A stretch of 64,000 nt of DNA, from positions 124,001 to 188,000 of the forward strand of contig NZ_QKYU01000002.1 in the NCBI RefSeq assembly GCF_003253705.1. Reading direction: 5' to 3'. This document shows positions 40,165 to 49,463 of the stretch, in pieces (positions within the stretch are counted from its first letter, which is position 1; the number at the start of each line of letters is the position of its first letter). This stretch comes from Humitalea rosea. GTDB lineage: Bacteria > Pseudomonadota > Alphaproteobacteria > Acetobacterales > Acetobacteraceae. Both the position numbers and the translations under genes were made by a program. The notes under the pieces are model-generated. The model saw only the letters and a list, made by a program, of their open reading frames with translations. It did not search any database and was not told the origin of the DNA.

Positions 40165-41184
40165 ATGGGGTTTCTCGTCGGCCGCCTGCTCGGCCTGGTG
40201 CCGACGCTGGCCGGCGTGGTCGTGGTGACCTTCGTGCTGACGCATCTGCTGCCGGGCGACCCGGCGGTGTTCTTCGCCAACAGCGTCACGGCCGATGCCG
40301 CCACCATCGCGGCGGTGCGGCAAAAACTGGGGCTGGACCTGCCGCTGTGGCAGCAGTTCTTCGTCTATGTCGGCCAGCTTGCGCACGGTGATCTGGGGCA
40401 GTCGATCAGCACCGGGCAGCCGGTGGCGGCCGATCTGCTGCAACGCCTGCCGGCCTCGCTGGAACTGACCTTGGTTGCCTTTGCCATCGCCATCGCGGTG
40501 GCCTTGCCACTCGGCATTGCCGCCGCCCTGCGGCCGGGTTCGCTGCTGGATCACGTCTGCCGCGTGCTGAGCACGGCCGGCGTTTCGCTGCCGACCTTCG
40601 TCAGCGGGCTGCTGCTGATCTATCTGCTGTATTATCTGCTCGGCTGGGCGCCGGAGCCGATCGGGCGCATCGATCCCTTCGCCATCATGCCCCCGCGCAT
40701 CACCGGGCTGCTGCTGATCGACACGCTGCTGGCCGGCGATACCGAGGGGTTTGGCATGGCGGCGCGACAGATCGTGCTGCCCGCGGTCACCATGGCGCTG
40801 TTCGCGCTGGCGCCGCTGGCGCGGATGACGCGTGCGGCCATGCTGGGCGTGCTGAGCAGCGAATTCATCCGCACGGCCCGCGCCAATGGGCTCAGGCGAC
40901 GGACGATCATCGTCTCCTATGCGCTGCGCAATGCTTTGCTGCCGATCGTCACCACGCTCGGCATGATCTTCTCCAATATGCTGGGTGCGAATGTGCTGGT
41001 GGAGCGGGTCTTCGCCTGGCCGGGGGTTGGCTCCTATGCGCTGGATTCGCTGATCTCGCTGGATTACGCGCCGGTGCAGGGCTTCATGCTGGTGATGGCC
41101 GGGATATTCGTGCTGGTGAATTTTGTGATCGACCTGCTCTATGCCGTGATCGATCCGCGTACCGGCCTGCTGACCCATGCGTGA
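40165..41184 (+). CDS. ABC transporter permease, DppB type (operon 1)
   Basis: 339 residues, six membrane spans. N-terminal 'MGFLVGRLLGLVPTLAGVVV' and 'HLLPGDPAVFF' are the DppB family start; the EAA-type cytoplasmic loop is 'LGVLSSEFIRTARANGL' and the C-terminus 'LGANVLVERVFAWPGVGSYA'. With the DppC partner it forms the inner-membrane channel. Starts 3 bases after the receptor gene and overlaps the DppC gene by 8 bases. Same length as its operon 2 counterpart. Confidence 0.9.
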   Translation: MGFLVGRLLGLVPTLAGVVVVTFVLTHLLPGDPAVFFANSVTADAATIAAVRQKLGLDLPLWQQFFVYVGQLAHGDLGQSISTGQPVAADLLQRLPASLELTLVAFAIAIAVALPLGIAAALRPGSLLDHVCRVLSTAGVSLPTFVSGLLLIYLLYYLLGWAPEPIGRIDPFAIMPPRITGLLLIDTLLAGDTEGFGMAARQIVLPAVTMALFALAPLARMTRAAMLGVLSSEFIRTARANGLRRRTIIVSYALRNALLPIVTTLGMIFSNMLGANVLVERVFAWPGVGSYALDSLISLDYAPVQGFMLVMAGIFVLVNFVIDLLYAVIDPRTGLLTHA

Positions 41185-42022
41185 GCGGCTGTTGCTGCTC
41201 CGCTATGTGCTGGCGGAGAACCCGGTGAATCTGGTGGCGCTGCTGCTGCTCGTGCTGCTGCTGGGCTGTGCCGCGGTCGGGCCGGCGCTGGTGCCCTTCG
41301 ATCCCATCGCGACCGAAACCGCGGTGGCCTTGCAACCGCCCTCCGCGCTGCATTGGTTCGGCACGGACCAGTTGGGGCGGGACGTGTTCTCACGGGTCGT
41401 CGTGGCGGCGCGGTTGGATCTGGCCATCGCCTTCGCGGCGGTGCTGCTGTCCATGGCGGTGGGGGCGGTGATCGGCGCATCGATGGGGTATTTCCGCGGG
41501 CCGCTCGACACCATCGGCAGCCGCACCACCGATGTGCTGATGGCGTTTCCGCTGTTCGTGCTGGCGATGGGCATGGTGGCGGCGCTGGGCAATTCGGTGT
41601 CCAGCGTTGTCTATGCCACGGCGGTCATCAACCTGCCCTTCTACATCCGGCTTTCACGGGCGGAGGTCAGCGTGCGGCGCAGCCTCGGCTATATCGAGGC
41701 CGCGCGGGTCGGCGGCTCCGGCCATGCGCGTATTCTGCGGGTCTTCCTGCTGCCGAACATCCTGCCGGCGCTGGTGGTGCAGGCCTCGGTGAACCTCGGC
41801 TGGGCGGTGCTGAATACGGCGGGGCTGTCCTTCATCGGGCTGGGCGTGCGGGCGCCGGCGCCGGAATGGGGGATCATGGTCGCCGAGGGCGCGCAGTTCA
41901 TCGTCTCCGGCCGCTGGTGGATCGCAACCTTTCCCGGCCTCGCGCTGATGCTGGCGGTGTTCTGCTTCAACCTGCTGGGCGACGGGCTGCGGGATGTCGT
42001 CGATCCGCGGACGCGGACATGA
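41177..42022 (+). CDS. ABC transporter permease, DppC type (operon 1)
   Basis: 281 residues. Cytosolic N-terminus, then spans; the OppC-type signature 'HWFGTDQLGRDVFSRVVVAA' is present, EAA loop 'RSLGYIEAARVGGSGHARIL' and C-terminal 'LCFNLLGDGLRDVVDPRTRT'-like end (here 'FCFNLLGDGLRDVVDPR'). Overlaps both neighbours. Partners: DppB above and fused ATPase below. Identical length to the operon 2 paralogue. Confidence 0.9.
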   Translation: MRERLLLLRYVLAENPVNLVALLLLVLLLGCAAVGPALVPFDPIATETAVALQPPSALHWFGTDQLGRDVFSRVVVAARLDLAIAFAAVLLSMAVGAVIGASMGYFRGPLDTIGSRTTDVLMAFPLFVLAMGMVAALGNSVSSVVYATAVINLPFYIRLSRAEVSVRRSLGYIEAARVGGSGHARILRVFLLPNILPALVVQASVNLGWAVLNTAGLSFIGLGVRAPAPEWGIMVAEGAQFIVSGRWWIATFPGLALMLAVFCFNLLGDGLRDVVDPRTRT

Positions 42023-43716
42023 CGGCGCCGCTGCTTTCGGTGCGTGACCTGTCGGTCGAATTCCGCACCCGCTCCGGCATCGTCCCGGCGCTGAAGCACG
42101 TCTCCTTCGACCTGGCGCCCGGCGAGATGCTTGGCATCGTCGGGGAAAGCGGCTCCGGAAAATCCGTCACCGCCTTCACCTTGCTCGGGCTGTTGGACCG
42201 CGCGGGGCGGGTCAGCAGCGGCCAGGCGATGTTCGGCGGACAGGATCTGCTGCGGCTGGGGCAGGGGGCGCTGAACGAGTTGCGCGGGGCGGCGATGTCC
42301 ATCGTCTTCCAGAACCCGCGCACGGCGCTGAATCCCATCCGTCCCGTTGGCGTGCAGATCGCTGATGTGATCGCGCGGCATGATGCGGGCTCCACCGCCA
42401 CCTTGCGGGCGCGGGTGCTCGATGCGCTGCGCCAGATGCGGATCGCCGAGCCTGAACGCCGCGCCAGCGCCTATCCCTACGAGCTGTCCGGCGGCATGTG
42501 TCAGCGCATCGGCATCGCCATGGCGCTGGCCTGCGCGCCGCGGCTGCTGATCGCCGATGAGCCGACCACGGGGCTCGACGTCACCACCCAGGCGGCGGTG
42601 ATGGATGTGTTCCGCGACGCGGTAAGGCGGGGCGGTGTCGGCACCATCTTCATCACCCACGACCTCGCCTTGGCCTCCGAATACTGCGACCGCATTCTGG
42701 TGATGCAGTCGGGCGAGGTGGTGGAGGATGCCCCCGTCGCCGAGATTTTTACGCGTCCCCGGCATCCCTATACCCGCCGCCTGCTGCGCAGCACGCCATC
42801 CTCGGTTGATGTCATCGACGATCTTTCACCGGATGAGGAACCTCTGCCCCCCGCGCCGCCCCGCGGCGACCGGCTTGCCGCGCCGGTGCTGGAGGTGCGT
42901 GGCCTGAGCAAGAGTTACGCCTTCGCACGCCCGCGCGGGCTGTCGAATTTCTGGAAGCCGCGCGATACCGCGATGCTGCGCGCGGTGGATGGCGTCGATC
43001 TGGTGATCCGCCCTGGTGAGGCCGTGGGGCTGGTCGGGGAATCGGGTTGCGGCAAATCGACGCTCTCGCGCATGATAAACCGTCTGATCGCGGCCGATGC
43101 CGGCGAGGTTCTGCTGCAGGGCACGCCGATCCAGCGCATTTCGCCGGGACGCTTCGCCAGCCTGCCGCAACGGCGGCTGATCCAGATGGTGTTCCAGGAC
43201 CCGACCGAGAGCCTCAACCCCCGCTTCAGCGTGTTCGAGGCGATCGCCGATCCGGTTGGCCAGTTGCTGCCGCATGAGGGCAGGGCGGCGCTGCGTGCCA
43301 GGGTGGAGCGCGCGGCGACACGGGTCGGGCTGCCGCTGGCGCTGCTGCCGCGCTACCCGCACCAACTCTCCGGTGGGCAGAAGGCGCGCGTCGGCATCGC
43401 CCGCGCCATGGTGGTCGAACCGCGCCTGCTGGTGCTGGATGAGCCGACCAGCGCGCTCGATGTCTCGGTGCAGGCGGTGGTGCTGCGGCTGCTGACGCGG
43501 CTGCGGCGGGAGGAGGGGGTGGCGCAGCTGTTCGTCAGCCACGATCTCAACGTCGTGCGGCTGCTCTGCGACCGCATTATCGTGATGTACAAAGGCAAGA
43601 TCGTCGAGAGCGGCACCGCCGAGCAGGTCTTCAACCGCCCGGCGCATGACTATACCCGCAGCCTGCTCGCGGCCATTCCGCGGCTGCGTGGCCAGCGCGC
43701 ATTGGGGGCCACATGA
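42019..43716 (+). CDS. Fused double ABC ATPase, DppD-DppF type (operon 1)
   Basis: 565 residues holding two complete nucleotide-binding domains. First: Walker A 'GESGSGKS', Q-loop 'VFQNPRTALNP', signature 'LSGGMCQR', Walker B 'LLIADEPTTGLD'. Second: 'GESGCGKS', 'VFQDPTESLNP', signature 'LSGGQKAR', 'LLVLDEPTSALD', H-loop 'VSHDLN'. A linker around residues 255-290 joins them. It drives import by operon 1 permeases. Start ATG 42019 overlaps the DppC stop; its stop overlaps the MaoC gene start. Natural fusion, not a frameshift. Confidence 0.92.
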   Translation: MTAPLLSVRDLSVEFRTRSGIVPALKHVSFDLAPGEMLGIVGESGSGKSVTAFTLLGLLDRAGRVSSGQAMFGGQDLLRLGQGALNELRGAAMSIVFQNPRTALNPIRPVGVQIADVIARHDAGSTATLRARVLDALRQMRIAEPERRASAYPYELSGGMCQRIGIAMALACAPRLLIADEPTTGLDVTTQAAVMDVFRDAVRRGGVGTIFITHDLALASEYCDRILVMQSGEVVEDAPVAEIFTRPRHPYTRRLLRSTPSSVDVIDDLSPDEEPLPPAPPRGDRLAAPVLEVRGLSKSYAFARPRGLSNFWKPRDTAMLRAVDGVDLVIRPGEAVGLVGESGCGKSTLSRMINRLIAADAGEVLLQGTPIQRISPGRFASLPQRRLIQMVFQDPTESLNPRFSVFEAIADPVGQLLPHEGRAALRARVERAATRVGLPLALLPRYPHQLSGGQKARVGIARAMVVEPRLLVLDEPTSALDVSVQAVVLRLLTRLRREEGVAQLFVSHDLNVVRLLCDRIIVMYKGKIVESGTAEQVFNRPAHDYTRSLLAAIPRLRGQRALGAT

Positions 43717-44162
43717 CCGAACAGATCTGGTTCGAGGACTTCACGCCGGGAACCGTGCTGGAAAGCGCGGCCCGCACCATCACTTTGGCCGATATCGACC
43801 GCTATGCCGAACTGACCGGAGAGCGCCACCCCGTCCATATGGACGACGCCTTTGCGCGCGCGGCGGGGTTCTCCGGCCGGATCGCCCATGGGCTCTTCGC
43901 CCTGGCGCTGGTCGAGGGGTTGAAGGCGGAGATGGGCGGCTTCGACCGCAGCGTCATCGCCTCCCTCGGCTGGGACAAGGTGCGCTTCCTGGCCCCGCTG
44001 GAGCCCGGCGATGTGGTGCATCTGCGCCTGGAGCTGGTAGAAAAGCGAGCAAGCTCCAAGCCCGGCCGTGGCATCGCGACGGAACGTGGCGCGCTGCTCA
44101 AGGCGGATGGCACGGTGGTGGTCAGCGGCGATCATGTGGTGATCCTGCTGAGCCGGCCCTGA
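43713..44162 (+). CDS. MaoC-family dehydratase
   Basis: 149 residues, single hotdog domain. The hydratase-2 motif is visible: 'YAELTGERHPVHMDDAFARA' and 'GFSGRIAHGLFALALVEG', with the catalytic Asp/His in the H-P-V-H-x-D-D element. Acts on enoyl- or hydroxyacyl-CoA in the cytosol. Last gene of operon 1, coupled to the ATPase by 4 bases, which ties the imported compound to acyl-CoA metabolism. Followed by the control region of operon 2. Confidence 0.83.
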   Translation: MTEQIWFEDFTPGTVLESAARTITLADIDRYAELTGERHPVHMDDAFARAAGFSGRIAHGLFALALVEGLKAEMGGFDRSVIASLGWDKVRFLAPLEPGDVVHLRLELVEKRASSKPGRGIATERGALLKADGTVVVSGDHVVILLSRP

Positions 44163-44163
44163 T

Positions 44164-44192
44164 CTGGCTCACGGCTTTGGCCGAAATCTGGC
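44164..44192. promoter_or_regulatory. MocR-type direct-repeat site A
   Basis: CTGGCTCA at 44164, GCTTTG at 44174 and CTGGC at 44188: a direct repeat of CTGGC with 24-base periodicity and a central GCTTTG. Exactly the same blocks at the same offsets occur at 54572-54600, in front of the aminotransferase. MocR/GabR regulators bind direct repeats, and the MocR gene at 53097 lies in the operon that begins just downstream (44237). Confidence 0.62.
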
Positions 44193-44236
44193 ACTTTTCA
44201 CGGACAGGTGAACTGCGCTCCAAAGGGGAAGAAAAA

Positions 44237-45913
44237 ATGACCAGGGACGAAGTGCCGCCGACATGGCTAACGCCGGGGGTGGCTGGTATGACATTTAATC
44301 GCAGGCAAGGTCTCAAGGGCGTCCTCGGGGCCGCCGTCGGCGGCGCCATGGGCAGCGCCGCACTGCCGCAGGAGGCAGCGGCGCAGACCCGCGCCGAAAC
44401 GCTGCGCCATGTCATGGGCGGCACGGTGAATTCGCTCGATCCGACGGCGCCGGGCAGTACGCGCGAGAGCTATGGCGTCGCCATGAGCGTCTACGACCGG
44501 CTCGCGAGCTTCGGCCGCAAGCAACTGGACGGCAACTGGGTCTTCGACCTGGACAATATTCGCGGTGAGCTGGCCGAGAAGGTCGAACGCTCCGCCGATG
44601 GCCGCACGTTGACCTTCCATCTGCGCCCCGATGCGACCTGGCATGACGGCACGCCGGTCACCGCCGAGGACATCAAATGGTCGCTCGATCGCGCCGTCCT
44701 CGCCCGTTCGCTGGCGCCGAGCCAGCTCTCCAGCGGCTCGCTGACCAAGGCCGAGCAATTCAGCATCACCGGCCCGCGCACCGTGGAGGTGAAGCTCGAT
44801 CAGCCTGACCGACTGGCACTGGCTAATCTCTGCGTGCCCTTCGCGATCATGGTCAACAGCACCCTGGCCAAGAAGCACGCGACCAGCGACGACCCCTGGG
44901 CGCTGGCCTGGATGAAGGAGAACACCGCCGCCAGCGGCGCCTATATGGTCGAGACCAATCGCCCGGGGCAGCAGCTGATCCTGAAGCGCAACGAAGCCTG
45001 GAAGGGCGGCGCGGGCGGCAACCTGCCGTTCTTCAAGCGCATCATCCTGCAGACGGTGCCGGAAGCGGCGACCCGCAGCAATCTGATGGAACGAGGCGAT
45101 GCCGATCTGTCGATCGATCTCGCCTCCAGCGACATTCCGATGTTGCAGCAACGCGGCAAGGTGAAGGTGGTCTCGATCCCGGCGACCAACGCCTTCAACG
45201 CCATCGTGTTCAATACCCAGATGGCGCCCTTCGACAATGTGAAGGTGCGACAGGCGATTGCCGCGGCCATCCCCTATGGCGACATCTTCCAGGCAGCGCA
45301 GTTCAACCGTGGCAAGGCGCTGTTCGGTGCGCATTGGACGGAGGCACCGAGCAGTGATTTTCCGCAGGCGATGCCGCTGAACCTCGACCTGGATCGTGCC
45401 AAGTCCCTGATGGCGGAGGCGGGCCATGCCAATGGCTTCGCCACCACCTTCTCCTTCGCCACCAGCTATGCGCCCTTCGCCGAGCCCATGGCCGCGCTGG
45501 TGAAGGAATCCCTCGCCAAGATCGGCATCGACGTCACCATCCAGAAGATGCCTGACTCGCAGATGGCGACGATGATCACCGAGAAGCGCGTGCCCTTCTT
45601 CACCGACAGCGGCACGGCCTGGCTGCCGGCGCCGGACTACTTCTTCCGGATCTACTTCACCCGTGAGCAGCGCTGGAACTTCAGCAGCTGGAACAACCCC
45701 GAGGTCAACGCGCTGGCGGCTGCCGCGCGCTTCGAAACCGATCCCGCGACATACGATGCCGCCTGCAAGCGCATGATCACCCTGCTGGGCGACCAGGTGC
45801 CGCAGATCATGCTGTGGCAGGCCAATACCGACGCGGTCATGGCCGCCGACGTCAACAACTACACCTACTGGTTCCATCGCCAGATCGATTACCGCGACCT
45901 GAAGCGGGGCTGA
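44237..45913 (+). CDS. ABC transporter substrate-binding protein, family 5 (operon 2)
   Basis: 558 residues. Start ATG 44237 has AAGGGGAAG about 6 bases upstream; an ATG at 44288 would start directly at the twin-arginine segment 'TFNRRQGLKGVLGAAVGG'. The signal region ends near 'AAAQ'. The body mirrors the operon 1 receptor: 'TLTFHLRPDATWHDGTPVTA', 'DIKWSLDRAV', 'FDNVKVRQAIAAAIPYGDIF'. Periplasmic receptor with its own specificity. The 74-base upstream gap holds the MocR-type repeat site A, so operon 2 is probably regulated apart from operon 1. Confidence 0.88.
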   Translation: MTRDEVPPTWLTPGVAGMTFNRRQGLKGVLGAAVGGAMGSAALPQEAAAQTRAETLRHVMGGTVNSLDPTAPGSTRESYGVAMSVYDRLASFGRKQLDGNWVFDLDNIRGELAEKVERSADGRTLTFHLRPDATWHDGTPVTAEDIKWSLDRAVLARSLAPSQLSSGSLTKAEQFSITGPRTVEVKLDQPDRLALANLCVPFAIMVNSTLAKKHATSDDPWALAWMKENTAASGAYMVETNRPGQQLILKRNEAWKGGAGGNLPFFKRIILQTVPEAATRSNLMERGDADLSIDLASSDIPMLQQRGKVKVVSIPATNAFNAIVFNTQMAPFDNVKVRQAIAAAIPYGDIFQAAQFNRGKALFGAHWTEAPSSDFPQAMPLNLDLDRAKSLMAEAGHANGFATTFSFATSYAPFAEPMAALVKESLAKIGIDVTIQKMPDSQMATMITEKRVPFFTDSGTAWLPAPDYFFRIYFTREQRWNFSSWNNPEVNALAAAARFETDPATYDAACKRMITLLGDQVPQIMLWQANTDAVMAADVNNYTYWFHRQIDYRDLKRG

Positions 45914-45915
45914 GC

Positions 45916-46935
45916 ATGCGGGTGCTGCGGCGTATCGGCGGGCGTCTGCTGGCTTCGTTGCCGGCGCTGCTTGGGGTGGTGGTGTTCACCTTCCTGCTGA
46001 TGCGCGTGCTGCCGGGCGATCCGGCGGTGTTCTTCTCCTCCGGCCCCAATGCGGGGCAGGCGGAGATCGACGCGGTTCGGAAGGATCTGGGCCTGGACCG
46101 GCCCATTCCGGAGCAGTTGCTGCGCTACCTCTACGACGTCGGCACCGGCAATCTGGGCCGGTCGCTGACCACGGGGCAGACGGTCGTGCATGATCTGGGG
46201 GAGCGGTTGCCGGCGTCGCTCGAACTGACTCTTTGCGCGCTGGTGCTGGCCCTCGGGCTCGCGCTCCCGCTCGGCATCCTCGCGGCGGTGCGGCCGGGAT
46301 CGGCGATCGACCATGCGGTGCGGATGGTCTGCACACTCGGGGTCTGCGTGCCGACCTTCGTCTCGGGGTTGCTGCTGGTCTACGTCTTCTACGTGCAGTT
46401 CGGCATCGCCCCCGATCCGACCGGGCGGCTCGACATCTTCGCCGCCTCGCCGCCCGATATCACCGGCTTCCTGCTGATCGATTTCGCTTTGGTCGGTGAT
46501 TGGGAGGGGTGGCAAGCGGCGGCCGCGCAACTCGTATTGCCTGCGCTGACCATGGCGCTGTTCGTGCTGGCGCCGCTGGCGCGGATGACGCGGGCGTCGA
46601 TGCTTTCGGTGCTGGGCAGCGACTTCATCCGCACCGCGCGGTCCATCGGGCTGTCGCGCTGGCGGGTGGTTGCGGTCTATGGGCTGCGCAATGCGATTCT
46701 GCCGGTGCTGACCATCATCGGCATCGTGTTCTCCACCATGCTCGGCGCCAATGTGCTGGTCGAGAAGGTGTTCTCCTGGCCCGGCATCGGCTCCTACGCG
46801 CTGGATGCGCTGCTCGCATCGGATTACGCGCCGGTGCAGGGCTTCGTGCTTTTGATGGCCGCGGTTTTCGTGATGGTGAACCTGCTGATCGATGTGCTCT
46901 ACGGTATCGCCGATCCGCGGGTCTCGGTCGCATGA
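45916..46935 (+). CDS. ABC transporter permease, DppB type (operon 2)
   Basis: 339 residues, six spans. 'LLASLPALLGVVVFTFLLMR' and 'VLPGDPAVFFSSG' open it; EAA loop 'VLGSDFIRTARSIGLSRWR'; C-terminal 'LGANVLVEKVFSWPGIGSYA'. Closest visible relative is the operon 1 DppB at 40165, of equal length. Starts two bases after the receptor stop, overlaps the next gene by 4 bases. Membrane channel half for operon 2. Confidence 0.9.
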   Translation: MRVLRRIGGRLLASLPALLGVVVFTFLLMRVLPGDPAVFFSSGPNAGQAEIDAVRKDLGLDRPIPEQLLRYLYDVGTGNLGRSLTTGQTVVHDLGERLPASLELTLCALVLALGLALPLGILAAVRPGSAIDHAVRMVCTLGVCVPTFVSGLLLVYVFYVQFGIAPDPTGRLDIFAASPPDITGFLLIDFALVGDWEGWQAAAAQLVLPALTMALFVLAPLARMTRASMLSVLGSDFIRTARSIGLSRWRVVAVYGLRNAILPVLTIIGIVFSTMLGANVLVEKVFSWPGIGSYALDALLASDYAPVQGFVLLMAAVFVMVNLLIDVLYGIADPRVSVA

Positions 46936-47777
46936 TCGCCACGCTGCGCCACGCCGGCTGGGTGTTGCGTGGCAATCCCGTCACCGCCGTTGCCACCTTG
47001 GGCGCCGTGCTGTTGCTGATGCTGGCGGCCTTCGCGCCCTGGCTGATGCCCTATGACCCGATCGAATCGGATGTGGCGAGCGCCTTGCAGCCGCCCTCGG
47101 CGGCGCATTGGGCCGGCACCGACCAGCTTGGGCGCGACATCCTCAGCCGGCTGATGGCGGCGACGCGGCTGGACCTGGCCATCGCCGCCTCGGCGGTCGG
47201 CGTGTCCTTCGTGCTGGGGGCGGTGATCGGCAGCTTCTGCGGCTATCGCGGCGGGCGGCTCGATCGCGTGGTCGGCCGCGTCGTGGATGTGCTGATGGCC
47301 TTCCCGCTGTTCGTGCTGGCCATGGCGCTGGTGGCAGCGCTTGGCAACCGGGTCGAGAACATCATCATCGCCACCGCGGTCATCAACCTGCCCTTCTACA
47401 TCCGCTTCGCCCGCGCCGAGGTGAATGTGCGCCGCGATGCCGGATGGGTCGAGGCGGCACGGGCCGGCGGCGAGGGCCATCTCTCGGTCGTGCTGCGCTT
47501 CCTGCTGCCGAACATCCTGCCGGCCATGGCGGTGCAGATCTCGCTGAACCTCGGCTGGGCCATCCTGAACGCGGCGGGGCTGTCCTTCCTCGGTCTCGGC
47601 GTCACCGCGCCAACTCCGGAATGGGGCATCATGGTCGCCGAGGGCGCCCGCTTCATCAGCGCGGGGCAATGGTGGCTGGTGGCGTTTCCTGGGCTGGCGC
47701 TGATGCTTGCCGTGCTGTGCTTCAACCTTCTGGGTGACGGGCTGCGCGACATCCTCGACCCGCGGATGCGGACATGA
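46932..47777 (+). CDS. ABC transporter permease, DppC type (operon 2)
   Basis: 281 residues. 'HWAGTDQLGRDILSRLMAAT' signature; EAA loop 'RRDAGWVEAARAGGEGHLSV'; end 'LGDGLRDILDPRMRT'. Equal length to the operon 1 DppC and parallel in every motif, consistent with a tandem duplication. Overlaps the ATPase gene by 4 bases. Partners: the DppB at 45916 and the ATPase at 47774. Confidence 0.9.
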   Translation: MIATLRHAGWVLRGNPVTAVATLGAVLLLMLAAFAPWLMPYDPIESDVASALQPPSAAHWAGTDQLGRDILSRLMAATRLDLAIAASAVGVSFVLGAVIGSFCGYRGGRLDRVVGRVVDVLMAFPLFVLAMALVAALGNRVENIIIATAVINLPFYIRFARAEVNVRRDAGWVEAARAGGEGHLSVVLRFLLPNILPAMAVQISLNLGWAILNAAGLSFLGLGVTAPTPEWGIMVAEGARFISAGQWWLVAFPGLALMLAVLCFNLLGDGLRDILDPRMRT

Positions 47778-49411
47778 GCACGCCCCTGTTGCGGATCGAG
47801 GATCTGCATGTCGGCTTCTCGACCCGCGCGGGTGAGGTCAAGGCGGTGCGGGGCGTCTCGCTGGAGATCGAACCCGGTGCGACGCTTGGCATTGTCGGCG
47901 AGAGCGGGTCGGGCAAATCCGTCACCGCCTATGCCGTCACGAGGCTGCTCGATCGCGCGGGGCGCATCACCGGCGGGCGCATCTTCTTTCGTGGCCGTGA
48001 CATCACCCATGCGACCGGCGGCGACATGCAGGCGCTGCGGGGTGGTGCCATTTCCATGGTGTTCCAGAACCCGCGCGCCGCGCTGAACCCGATCCGCAGC
48101 ATCGGCCGGCAGGTGATGGATGCGTTGGGCGCCGGCAGCGGGGCCGGTTCCTTGCGCGACCAGGCGCTGGCGCTGCTGCATGCCGTGCTGATCCGTGACC
48201 CGGAGCAGCGCTTCGATGCCTATCCGCATGAGATGTCGGGCGGCATGTGCCAGCGGGTGATGATCGCCATGGCGATCGCCCGCGCGCCCGCCTTGCTCAT
48301 CGCCGATGAGCCGACCACGGGCCTCGACGTCACCACGCAGAAGACGGTGATGGACCTCCTGGCGCGGCTGACGGCGGAGCGCGACATGGCGCTGATTCTC
48401 ATCACCCACGACCTCGGCCTCGCCGCGCAATACTGCGGCCAGGTGGCTGTGATGCAGGACGGGGAAATCGTCGAGCGCGCCGATGCGGTGACGCTGTTTC
48501 AACGCCCCATCCACCCCTATTCGCGCCGCCTGGTCGCCGCATCGCCGACACCGCGTTCCACCGTCGCGGAGCTGGTCGGCGAGGCGCCGGCGCCACCCCT
48601 GACGCGCGCGCCAGAACCGGCCGGCACCCCGCCGCTGCTGGAGGTTCAGGGCCTTGTGAAGCGCTACGGGCGGGTCACGGCGGTCGATGATGTGTCCTTC
48701 ACCCTCAGGCCCGGCGAGAGCCTGGGTCTGGTCGGGGAATCCGGCTCGGGCAAGAGCACCATCTCACGCCTCATCTGCCGCCTGATCGACCGCAGTGCCG
48801 GCGATGTGCTGTTCCGTGGCGAGGATATCGGGGGGCTGCCGGCGCGGGATTTCCACACCTCGCCATTCCGGCGGGAGATCCAGATCGTCTTTCAGGACCC
48901 GCATGAAAGCCTCAACCCGCGCTTCTCCGCCTTCGACAGCATCGCCCATCCGCTGCGGCGTTTGGGGGGGCTGAAGGAGGGAGGCGCATTGCGCCATTGC
49001 GTCGAGGAGTGCGCCCATCGCGTCGGCCTGCCGCCGGACTTGTTGTCGCGCTTCCCACATCAATTGTCGGGCGGGCAGAAGGCACGGGTTGGCATCGCCC
49101 GCGCCATTGCGCTGAAGCCGCGGCTGCTGGTGCTGGACGAGCCGACGGCGGCGTTGGATGTGTCGGTGCAGGCGCTCATCCTCAAGCTGCTGGATGATCT
49201 GCGGCGGCAGGAGGATCTGGCCTTTCTGTTCGTCAGCCATGATCTCAACGTCGTGCGCATGATGTGCGAGCGCACGATCGTGCTGCGCCAGGGCCGCATC
49301 GTGGAACAGGGCGCCAGCGAGGCGCTGTTCGCGAACCCCAAGGCGGCCTATACGCGCGAATTGCTGGCAGCCATTCCGCATTTCGATCCCGAGGCTGCGC
49401 TTGTCGGCTGA
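47774..49411 (+). CDS. Fused double ABC ATPase, DppD-DppF type (operon 2)
   Basis: 545 residues, two ATPase domains. First: 'GESGSGKS', 'VFQNPRAALNP', 'MSGGMCQR', 'LLIADEPTTGLD'. Second: 'GESGSGKS', 'VFQDPHESLNP', 'LSGGQKAR', 'LLVLDEPTAALD', 'VSHDLN'. It powers operon 2 import. It differs from the operon 1 fusion mainly in linker length and the spacer before the second Walker A. Followed after 52 bases by hyuA, likely in the same transcript. Confidence 0.92.
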   Translation: MSTPLLRIEDLHVGFSTRAGEVKAVRGVSLEIEPGATLGIVGESGSGKSVTAYAVTRLLDRAGRITGGRIFFRGRDITHATGGDMQALRGGAISMVFQNPRAALNPIRSIGRQVMDALGAGSGAGSLRDQALALLHAVLIRDPEQRFDAYPHEMSGGMCQRVMIAMAIARAPALLIADEPTTGLDVTTQKTVMDLLARLTAERDMALILITHDLGLAAQYCGQVAVMQDGEIVERADAVTLFQRPIHPYSRRLVAASPTPRSTVAELVGEAPAPPLTRAPEPAGTPPLLEVQGLVKRYGRVTAVDDVSFTLRPGESLGLVGESGSGKSTISRLICRLIDRSAGDVLFRGEDIGGLPARDFHTSPFRREIQIVFQDPHESLNPRFSAFDSIAHPLRRLGGLKEGGALRHCVEECAHRVGLPPDLLSRFPHQLSGGQKARVGIARAIALKPRLLVLDEPTAALDVSVQALILKLLDDLRRQEDLAFLFVSHDLNVVRMMCERTIVLRQGRIVEQGASEALFANPKAAYTRELLAAIPHFDPEAALVG

Positions 49412-49463
49412 GGCAACCCCGAACCACCCCGCGTTGGCCTGGCCTTCGCGGGATGGCGTTCTG

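Noticed and set aside
38470-41178. A leftward open frame of about 900 codons across ABC operon 1
   Set aside because: It mirrors the receptor and permease genes in antisense, has no domain features and has a typical shadow composition.
42019-43716. Double-length ATPase as a frameshift or misassembly fusion
   Set aside because: Both halves are complete with a linker, the second operon has the same fusion, and such fused DppD-DppF proteins are common.
44188-44203. TGGCAC near site A as a sigma-54 promoter
   Set aside because: The -12 element (TTGC) is not present at the required distance; the match to site B explains the sequence better.
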